NCBI GenBank assembly: GCA_003231925.1
Contig: QIKK01000046.1
Coordinates: forward strand, 1 to 22,218
Source of the DNA: Candidatus Saccharimonadota bacterium
Lineage (GTDB): Bacteria; Patescibacteriota; Saccharimonadia; Saccharimonadales; SZUA-47
DNA: 22,218 bases
Reading direction: 5' to 3'
This document shows, piece by piece, positions 13,932 to 19,625 of this stretch. A model generated the notes under the pieces. The model was not told where the DNA came from. It did not search any database and saw only the letters and a list, made by a program, of their open reading frames with translations. Position 1 is the stretch's first letter, and every line of letters begins with the position of its first letter. Both the position numbers and the translations under genes were made by a program.

Positions 13932-14747
13932 ATGAAACAATTAAAGTTTGAACATCACTTCGCGAAAGCTATAAAAAGTGGTCTAAAGACTGCAACATTT
14001 AGGGTGAATGATGACAAGGACATACAGTTCGGAGATACTATTCAACTTGTCGATAAAGTTAATCGTGATAAACCCACTACTTGGGAAATACCAGGTGAGC
14101 TGGTTATTACCCATGTATCAGTAATACCTTTAGAAGATCTAACAAAAGATCACATGATGAAAGCTGAATCTTTCACAGACAAAAATGAAATGTTGCAAGT
14201 ATTTAGGCGTTTTTACGGAGAACATATTAATTTAAAGACAAAAGTTTCGGTGCTTTATTTTCAATACAATGCGTTACCCGAACCACAAAAATATCTCAAT
14301 GGTCCAACTGATCCAATACATAAGATTAAGCAAGCTAAACTATTTACAGATGGAGGTTCTAGAGGAAATCCAGGTCCTTCATCTCTTGGCTTTGTAGTTT
14401 TAGATCTAAATGACAAGATTTTACATACCGACAACAAGTATCTTGGCATTACTACCAATAACCAGGCGGAGTACCACGCCCTAATAGCTGGGATGGAATG
14501 GTGCCTTAAAAATGGCCTGCAAGAATTAAAGGTATTTTTAGACAGTATGCTAGTTGTAAATCAGCTTAAAGGTATTTTTAAGGTAAAAAATCGTGATTTA
14601 TGGTCACTTTATGAGTCAGCCAGCAATCTTGCTAAAAAATTTCATAAAATTAGCTTCACACATGTCCCAAGAGAATTAAATAAACTAGCCGATAGAGAAG
14701 TAAACAAGGCATTAGATGCCGTAAAGGGCTCGGATATTGTACAATAG
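13932..14747 (+). CDS. ASCH domain - RNase HI fusion protein
   Basis: This 271-residue protein joins two domains. Residues 1-112 are an ASCH domain like YqfB: 'KAIKSGLKTATFRV' holds the Lys/Thr positions that YqfB uses, 'FGDTIQLV' follows, and Glu79 lies in 'MMKAESFTD'. Some ASCH proteins hydrolyse N4-acetylcytidine; others bind RNA. Residues about 133-265 are a bacterial RNase HI with all four catalytic acids visible: Asp140 ('FTDGGSRGNPG'), Glu180 ('NNQAEYHAL'), Asp204 ('VFLDSMLVV') and Asp254 ('NKLADREVN'). RNase HI cuts the RNA strand of RNA-DNA hybrids. rnpB starts directly after it, with its -10 box over the end of this gene. Confidence 0.88.
   Translation: MKQLKFEHHFAKAIKSGLKTATFRVNDDKDIQFGDTIQLVDKVNRDKPTTWEIPGELVITHVSVIPLEDLTKDHMMKAESFTDKNEMLQVFRRFYGEHINLKTKVSVLYFQYNALPEPQKYLNGPTDPIHKIKQAKLFTDGGSRGNPGPSSLGFVVLDLNDKILHTDNKYLGITTNNQAEYHALIAGMEWCLKNGLQELKVFLDSMLVVNQLKGIFKVKNRDLWSLYESASNLAKKFHKISFTHVPRELNKLADREVNKALDAVKGSDIVQ
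14738..14745 (+). promoter_or_regulatory. rnpB: -10 box of rnpB inside the end of the RNase H gene
   Basis: TACAAT at 14740-14745 covers the last Gln codon and part of the TAG stop of the fusion gene. It places the start near 14752, the first paired base of the RNase P RNA. Confidence 0.55.
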
Positions 14748-14750
14748 GTA

Positions 14751-15151
14751 TGTCCTAGTCGTCTGCGGCTAATCGCCCGCTTATCAATAGTGGGAGGAAA
14801 GTCCGGGCAGCATCGGTAAAGACAGTTGCTAACGGCAACCAAGAGTAATCTTAGGGAAAGTGCCACAGAAACGATACACCCTACTTCTCTCTGAGGAGTA
14901 AGGGGATAGGTGAAAAGAGTGGGGTAAGAGCCCACAATCACTATTGGTGACTATAGTGAGTAGGTAAACCCTGTCTGCTGCAAGGAGGTGAAATCGCCGT
15001 ACTTCGGTATGGTCAGCAAACCACTGTTCACCGTTGATCCGCTTGATCCTGACGGTAACGTTAGGGCTAGATAGATGATTAGCACTAGATTATTTCTTAT
15101 TGTAGATTTAGTCTAGTACAGAACTCGGCTTATAGCTACGTCTAGGACACC
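14751..15151 (+). ncRNA. rnpB: RNase P RNA, bacterial type A
   Basis: The conserved 5' core GAGGAAAGTCCGGGC lies at 14794-14808, and the 3' core ACAGAACTCGGCTTATAG at 15118-15135. Helix P1 pairs GTCCTAG (14752-14758) with CTAGGAC (15142-15148) and sets both ends. The RNA is the catalytic subunit that trims tRNA 5' leaders, such as those of the four tRNAs here. The length of about 400 bases is normal. Confidence 0.97.
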
Positions 15152-15157
15152 TTAAAA

Positions 15158-15193
15158 ACGACACTGAGCAAAAGTCTCAAGTGTCGTTTTTTA
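15158..15193. terminator. bidirectional terminator between rnpB and rplT
   Basis: ACGACACT and AGTGTCGT pair, with inner GAG/CTC. TTTTTT follows on the + strand, and AAAAA before the stem gives a T tract on the minus strand. It can end both rnpB and the infC-rpmI-rplT operon. Confidence 0.85.
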
Positions 15194-15221
15194 ATAGACA
15201 ACTACATTAATAAGTAAGTTG

Positions 15222-15563
15222 TTAAATGGCAATTTTCACTATTTTAGTAAATGCTTCTGGGTCATTTACTGCAAGTTCGCTGAGTATTTTTCTGTCTATT
15301 GTAATATCTTTTTGCTTCATTCCGTGTATAAGCTTACTGTAAGACGTGCCATTTTGGTGTGCTGCGGCGTTTATCCTTGTATTCCACAATTGCCGGAAAG
15401 TTCTCTTCCGGTTTCGACGGTCATTGTAGGCATTCTCTAGGGACTTGATAATAGCCTGCTTTCCTCTACGGATACTCGATCTATTAGATAGGGTCATCCC
15501 CTTAGTGGCTTTGCGTATTTTGTTGTGTCTGGCTCTGGTTGTTACACCTCGTTTTACTCTCAT
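15222..15563 (-). CDS. rplT: 50S ribosomal protein L20
   Basis: This 113-residue protein shows the L20 signature: 'MRVKRGVTTRARHNKI', 'KQAIIKSLENAYNDRRNRKR', 'LWNTRINAAAHQNG' and 'YSKLIHGMKQ' (each a segment in order). L20 is an early-assembly protein of the large subunit and often represses its own operon. It lies 3 bases after rpmI in the classic infC-rpmI-rplT order. Confidence 0.98.
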   Translation of the reverse strand: MRVKRGVTTRARHNKIRKATKGMTLSNRSSIRRGKQAIIKSLENAYNDRRNRKRTFRQLWNTRINAAAHQNGTSYSKLIHGMKQKDITIDRKILSELAVNDPEAFTKIVKIAI

Positions 15564-15566
15564 CTT

Positions 15567-15761
15567 TTATACTCCTAGGTTTAGCTTAGCATTTTTAGCT
15601 TGCTTACCAGTTAATTTATGCACTCCTGCATGGGTTCGTTTGCGACTCTTGCTCTTTTTCTGTAGTAAATGATTTGCTGTAGCTTTACGACGCAGAACCT
15701 TACCGTTCTTGTTTACTTTCATTCGGTCTTTTGTACCGCTATGAGTTTTTAGCTTTGGCAT
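15567..15761 (-). CDS. rpmI: 50S ribosomal protein L35
   Basis: This 64-residue basic protein has the L35 pattern 'MPKLKTHSGTKDR', 'GKVLRRKATANHLL' and 'KSKSRKR'. AAGGAG stands about 5 bases before its ATG, inside the end of infC. The reading frames of infC and rpmI overlap by 23 bases, which suggests translational coupling. Confidence 0.97.
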   Translation of the reverse strand: MPKLKTHSGTKDRMKVNKNGKVLRRKATANHLLQKKSKSRKRTHAGVHKLTGKQAKNAKLNLGV

Positions 15762-16266
15762 GTGCTCTCCTTATGACGAAGCTTAGTTGTCTGCCCGCAA
15801 ACTGGGGTGCCTGGTCAACTGTAACTTCTTCTTTAAATGATTCTATTATTTTTTCTGCTAACTTGAACCCAAGATCTCTGTGAGCTAACTCTCTACCTCT
15901 GTAGCGCAAAACATACTTAACTTTGTGCCCTATTTCTAGAAATTCTCTAGTTTTTTTTGCCTTTACTTCTAAATCATGATCACTAATCTTTAATCCTACG
16001 CGGATCTGTTTAAGATCTAGAGTTTTAGAATTCTTCTTATTCTTCTTAAGTTGTTTAGTACGTTGATAGTTGTATTTACCCCAATCAATGATCTTGGCAA
16101 CAGGTGGATTTGCTTGCGGTGATATTTCTACAAGGTCAAGCTCAGCTTGCTTAGCTGCTTGGAGTGCCTCTGATCGCCCAAGAATACCTAGTTGGTCTCC
16201 TTCTTCATCGATAACACGCAATCTCGGCGCCCGAATTTGTTCATTCAGGCGAGTAAACTTACCTAT
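15739..16266 (-). CDS. infC: translation initiation factor IF-3, probable non-AUG start
   Basis: IF-3 binds the 30S subunit and checks the start codon. The N-domain begins 'TRLNEQIRAPRLRVIDEEG' and the C-domain holds 'KQIRVGLKISDHDLEVKAKK' and 'GHKVKYVLRYRGRE'. The best ribosome site on the minus strand, AAGGAG (16278-16273), is followed after 6 bases by ATA at 16266, and after only 3 bases by ATC at 16269. Alignment of IF-3 N-termini (I-x-K-x-F-x-x-NEQIR) fits either. A TTG at 16296 would give 10 extra residues and put the ribosome site inside the gene. A rare ATA/ATC start would fit the known infC autoregulation through rare AUU-type codons. The start is inferred; the family is certain. Confidence 0.93.
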   Translation of the reverse strand: MGKFTRLNEQIRAPRLRVIDEEGDQLGILGRSEALQAAKQAELDLVEISPQANPPVAKIIDWGKYNYQRTKQLKKNKKNSKTLDLKQIRVGLKISDHDLEVKAKKTREFLEIGHKVKYVLRYRGRELAHRDLGFKLAEKIIESFKEEVTVDQAPQFAGRQLSFVIRRAHAKAKNS

Positions 16267-16342
16267 GATCTGCTCCTTTTTAACAAAATAGTCCAAGTAA
16301 TTTTATCAGAAAAAAATTAAAAGTACAAGAGTTACCCAGGTG

Positions 16343-17854
16343 TTAGTAATCGATAGGTGCTGGGCGATACTGCAGGGCTTCAGCAATGTGTGTTTTAGTA
16401 ACTGTATCTGAACCTTCTAAGTCTGCTATTGTTTGAGCAAGTTTTATCATCTTCATATAAACTCTCGCAGAAATATTAAGTTTTTCTGATGCGGTATCGA
16501 TGAACTCCTTAGCGTCTGTGGCTAGAGGAACTTTTGATTTAATCTGGCGATTGCTCATTGATGCGTTTAGGGTGTTACTCCCTAAACGCACTTTCTGGCG
16601 ATTCTGAGCTTTCGTAACTCTCTTTCGTATATCTTTAGATTTCTCCTCGTCAGAGTCTCTATCTAGAAGTCTTTTATGTTTTATATTATCCACAGTGACG
16701 TGTAAATCAATTCTGTCTAAGATGGGGCCTGATATTTTTTTCTGGTATCTTTGTAATTCTAATGGCGAGCAAACGCAAGGTTTAGAGCTTCCATAAAAAC
16801 CGCAGGGACAAGGGTTTTTTGTAGCTACTAGCATGAAACTAGCCGGATATGTCACGCTTCCTTTTGCTCTAGCGACGGTGACAACACTGTCTTCAAGTGG
16901 TTGACGCAGGCTTTCAATTGTAGATCGTCGAAACTCAGGAAGCTCATCCAGAAAGAGTACTCCTGTATGTGCTAGGGATACTTCTCCTGGTTTAGGTCTT
17001 TGCCCGCCTCCTATGATTGAAACATCACTTGAACTATGATGTGGCGCGCGGAAGGGCCTTTCCTGTATAAGATTAACCACCGTGTCACTAGTCAGACTGT
17101 GTAGATGTGTTACAGCTATAATCTCATCTTTACTTGGAGCAGTCATAATTCCTGGCAAGGCTTTAGCCAACATGCTTTTCCCAACACCTGGGGGGCCATT
17201 TAGAAGTACATTGTGTCCACCAGCTGCAGCTATTTCAAGGGCTCTTTTTGCTCTTTGCTGACCTATTATTTCTGAAAAATCTACGAGTTGTTTATCGACT
17301 GAGCTTATCCTAGATTGTTTAGTATCTGTGATATGCAAGAAGTGTTCTTCGGTGTTCGTAGTGAGTTTTGCACATAAATCTCGCAATGAGACAACGGGCA
17401 AAACACGGATATTTGACAACAAAGATGCTTGTTTAAGATTGTCCTTAGGGATGATGAAATCTGTGTAACCCTCATCAATAGCACATAAGAGCTTGCCAAG
17501 TATGCCTCGGGTCGGTTTTACCGAACCATCTAGCCCGAGTTCTCCAAAAACAACGGGGGTTTTTATCTTAGAGGAGAGCATCTTGGCATTATCAAGAATC
17601 GATAGAGCTATAGCTAGATCGTAATGTGCTCCGTCTTTTGGAATATCTGACGGCGAGATATTAACGGTAATTCTTTTTCTAGGTAGAGTTAATGATGAAC
17701 TTGAAAAAGCACTACGTATTCTTTCACGAGATTCGTCTAGACTTTTGCCAGCGAAGCCTACAAGTACTATCACGGGTAGTCCGTTAGATAAATTCGTCTC
17801 GGCGCTTACAACAACCCCTTTGCCCCCAGTTTCGTGTACTGATTTTACTTGCAT
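16343..17854 (-). CDS. comM: ComM/YifB Mg-chelatase-like AAA+ ATPase
   Basis: This 503-residue protein has an N-terminal Lon-protease-like fold domain (about 1-170: 'SNGLPVIVLVGFAGKSLDES', 'ISPSDIPKDG', 'FGELGLDG') and an AAA+ core. The core has Walker A 'GPPGVGKS' (220-227), Walker B 'LFLDELPEF' (Asp303-Glu304) and a Cys cluster 'KNPCPCGFYGSSKPCVC', and the Mg-chelatase C-terminal domain follows. ComM is a hexameric helicase that drives branch migration when incoming DNA is recombined during natural transformation. Its presence fits a competent episymbiont. The N-terminus is a few residues shorter than in E. coli YifB. It stands downstream of nothing obvious and has its own start region near 17855. 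Confidence 0.93.
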   Translation of the reverse strand: MQVKSVHETGGKGVVVSAETNLSNGLPVIVLVGFAGKSLDESRERIRSAFSSSSLTLPRKRITVNISPSDIPKDGAHYDLAIALSILDNAKMLSSKIKTPVVFGELGLDGSVKPTRGILGKLLCAIDEGYTDFIIPKDNLKQASLLSNIRVLPVVSLRDLCAKLTTNTEEHFLHITDTKQSRISSVDKQLVDFSEIIGQQRAKRALEIAAAGGHNVLLNGPPGVGKSMLAKALPGIMTAPSKDEIIAVTHLHSLTSDTVVNLIQERPFRAPHHSSSDVSIIGGGQRPKPGEVSLAHTGVLFLDELPEFRRSTIESLRQPLEDSVVTVARAKGSVTYPASFMLVATKNPCPCGFYGSSKPCVCSPLELQRYQKKISGPILDRIDLHVTVDNIKHKRLLDRDSDEEKSKDIRKRVTKAQNRQKVRLGSNTLNASMSNRQIKSKVPLATDAKEFIDTASEKLNISARVYMKMIKLAQTIADLEGSDTVTKTHIAEALQYRPAPIDY

Positions 17855-17932
17855 ATATGGTCATACTTTAGACTTGGAATTGATATTTTGCAAATGTTTA
17901 TGGATTAGATGGAGGACTTATATGTAGGTGGT

Positions 17933-18012
17933 AAAAAAAGAACAACGACCTGCGAGAAGCCGTTGTTACTGATACGTTTTTGTTTTTGAGTACTTTTTTT
18001 GTTCAAAGTACT
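17933..18012 (-). ncRNA. candidate small RNA of about 80 nt
   Basis: A consensus promoter on the minus strand predicts a start at about 18012. The first eight bases AGTACTTT (18012-18005) pair with AAAGTACT (17996-17989). An unpaired A-rich stretch follows. The RNA ends in a terminator with stem AACAACG/CGTTGTT (17967-17961 with 17947-17941) and CTTTTTTT. No reading frame is contained. I recognise no family. Confidence 0.55.
17936..17967 (-). terminator. terminator of the minus-strand small RNA
   Basis: A 7-bp stem with a 13-base loop is followed by seven T residues on the minus strand. Confidence 0.7.
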
Positions 18013-18018
18013 AACCAT

Positions 18019-18047
18019 AGATTACTTGGCTATTATGCTTATGTCAA
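18019..18047 (-). promoter_or_regulatory. consensus promoter TTGACA-17-TAATCT
   Basis: On the minus strand TTGACA (18047-18042) and TAATCT (18024-18019) stand exactly 17 bases apart. Confidence 0.75.
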
Positions 18048-18059
18048 CAGTATTTTTTA

Positions 18060-18560
18060 TTTTTTTTGGAACATCCTTATTATTACCTGTATTTATACCC
18101 TTTTATTTACACAAAAAAAGACAAAAAACCTATCTTTTTTTTAAGTATTTTTTGTATTAAGAGCCTAGAGGCAAGCAAGCATTGGTAGATTGGAAAATAT
18201 AAAAAATAACGAATTATATATAATTTGCAGAGTTATGGCACTGGTGGATTAACTAGCTACTACTATCAAAATATATAGTATGTTTTATCGTTCGTGTATT
18301 AGCATAGAATAATAGATGGAAGTATGATCAAATTATTACCTGTATAGTCGAAAGTGAGCCTAGAAAATCTTAATTATTATCTATTTTTAATCATTTTAGC
18401 TCCAAGGGTTTACGGTAAAAAATGTACTCGAAAAAATAGATGAAAGACAAAAGAGTAACAAACTATATGTTGTGTTAATTAATTAGTACATAATGCGTAT
18501 CATAGAACTTATGAAATGGGCAGACTCTGATAATTGTGATAAATACAACGTAGAAATTAG
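18060..18560. other. AT-rich intergenic stretch, nothing recognised
   Basis: About 500 bases with many stops in all frames, long A and T runs near 18055-18150 and no convincing tRNA, hairpin array or repeat. I see no gene. Confidence 0.5.
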
Positions 18561-18570
18561 ATGATAACGC

Positions 18571-18599
18571 TTGACTTTATGGACTTAGCATGATAGATT
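18571..18599 (+). promoter_or_regulatory. promoter TTGACT-17-TAGATT
   Basis: TTGACT (18571-18576) and TAGATT (18594-18599) are separated by exactly 17 bases and precede the structured RNA. The predicted start is near 18606. Confidence 0.7.
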
Positions 18600-18605
18600 A
18601 AGGGT

Positions 18606-18798
18606 ATGATTCACAAAAAACAAAAAGGGTCATAAAATAAATTATCACTCAGCAGAGCCTAAAACTCTGTCGAGTGGTCAGTCATAAAAGTCTCGGGGAC
18701 GATAAGCGCTATAAAAGTAATTTAAAACAGCGGATTTATCGTCCTGGACTTCTCTTATATTAGTAGCTAACTGCACTTATTCTCCTGGTGCAGTTTTT
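18606..18798 (+). ncRNA. candidate structured RNA of about 190 nt with three hairpins
   Basis: Hairpin 1 pairs CACTC (18646-18650) with GAGTG (18672-18676) and AGAG (18654-18657) with CTCT (18665-18668). Hairpin 2 is long: AAGTC (18688-18692) with GACTT (18747-18751), GGACGATAA (18697-18705) with TTATCGTCC (18736-18744), and GCT/AGC further in. Hairpin 3 is the terminator. GTCATAAAA occurs twice (18629-18637 and 18681-18689). No reading frame of note is present. It does not match tmRNA, SRP RNA or RNase P RNA features that I know. A 6S-like RNA cannot be excluded, but the ends are not paired. The next gene has its own -10 box after the terminator, so this is an independent unit. Confidence 0.6.
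18769..18798 (+). terminator. terminator of the structured RNA
   Basis: AACTGCAC pairs with GTGCAGTT around an 11-base loop, followed by TTTTT. Confidence 0.75.
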
Positions 18799-18807
18799 AA
18801 TTCATAG

Positions 18808-18815
18808 TGTATTCT
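18808..18815 (+). promoter_or_regulatory. -10 box (TGTATTCT) giving a leaderless mRNA
   Basis: TATTCT at 18810-18815 ends 7 bases before the ATG at 18823, so transcription would start at the start codon. Confidence 0.5.
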
Positions 18816-18822
18816 AGTAACT

Positions 18823-19170
18823 ATGAAATACTTATCTAATAGACGTTTTCTTCTAGTACTAATACTTGTCGATATAATTCTGCTACTAGGTGTCCTACTG
18901 TTTATTAACCCAGAATCTAAATCTCTAATCTACATTTTTTTGCCCATTTTACTGGTATGGATAGCTGTATTCAATATTCTAAAACTAATAGATACAATAT
19001 TATTTAAAAAAAATAAAAAGATACACACAGTTCTAATTTTTGTCGGTACTTCTTTACTGGTATTGTTGCTGTTACTATCTGGTATTGGACAGCTTACTTT
19101 AAGGGACGTTTTCTTGTCTAGCGGTCTTGCCGTGGTAAGCTCTTTTTATTTTTATCGATCTTGGGCATAA
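18823..19170 (+). CDS. small four-helix membrane protein, unknown
   Basis: I do not recognise this 115-residue protein. It is almost wholly hydrophobic, with four probable membrane segments (about 8-28, 34-56, 68-88 and 95-112) and a Lys-rich cytoplasmic loop 'FKKNKKIH' (61-68) between the second and third. It lies 33 bases before the disordered protein and the secretion-type ATPase, but that pair has its own extended -10 promoter. A role with the ATPase in a membrane complex is a guess from position only. Confidence 0.65.
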   Translation: MKYLSNRRFLLVLILVDIILLLGVLLFINPESKSLIYIFLPILLVWIAVFNILKLIDTILFKKNKKIHTVLIFVGTSLLVLLLLLSGIGQLTLRDVFLSSGLAVVSSFYFYRSWA

Positions 19171-19186
19171 ATTTTTTAGTTATTTT

Positions 19187-19194
19187 GCTATAAT
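19187..19194 (+). promoter_or_regulatory. extended -10 promoter (TGCTATAAT) of the ATPase operon
   Basis: TG-c-TATAAT at 19186-19194 ends 9 bases before the ATG at 19204, predicting a leader of about 3 bases. Confidence 0.65.
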
Positions 19195-19203
19195 TGTTTT
19201 GAT

Positions 19204-19623
19204 ATGACTCCAAATAATATTTTACCAACACCAGAAACAAGCGACAACATAACGTCGCAAGAAACACCTGAATCTGTTAATGAGCTTGACAGTAGCAAAG
19301 CTATTGAACAAAAAATTTCTTCCACGACAGCTGTTCCAAGTTCTGTTACCACAAAAGATAAGAGTACTACTCAAACTAACCCACAATCTCAGGATACCGC
19401 ATCTGATATAGGGTCTGCTAGTACGGCGTCTGTGGCCCAGCTGGACCTACCGGATGTAGCCGAGGACATAGATTTAATAGAGAAAGAATGGGTACTTAAG
19501 GCTAAGAGCATAGTAAGGGCTACCCAAGGAGACCCTTACGACCAAAATACTAAGTTAAACAAAGTAAAGGCTGATTACGTAAAGAAACGATTCAATAAGG
19601 ATCTTAATTATAAAGAAGAATAA
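19204..19623 (+). CDS. Ser/Thr-rich disordered protein next to the type IV-like ATPase
   Basis: This 139-residue protein has a long low-complexity N-terminal part (about 1-85) rich in Ser, Thr, Glu and Gln, without signal peptide or membrane segment. A short folded-looking C-terminal module follows (about 86-139): 'EDIDLIEKEWVLKAKSIV', 'DPYDQNTKLNKVKADYVKKRF'. In my memory, similar C-terminal modules accompany type IV secretion-like genes in many CPR genomes; I cannot check this here. It ends 2 bases before the ATPase gene, so the two are surely co-transcribed. It may be an adaptor of the ATPase. Confidence 0.7.
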   Translation: MTPNNILPTPETSDNITSQETPESVNELDSSKAIEQKISSTTAVPSSVTTKDKSTTQTNPQSQDTASDIGSASTASVAQLDLPDVAEDIDLIEKEWVLKAKSIVRATQGDPYDQNTKLNKVKADYVKKRFNKDLNYKEE

Positions 19624-19625
19624 AT

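Noticed and set aside
18606..18798. SRP RNA or 6S RNA identity for the structured RNA
   Set aside because: The SRP domain IV sequence with its GGAA-type loop is not present, and the 5' and 3' ends do not pair as in 6S RNA. It is left unassigned.
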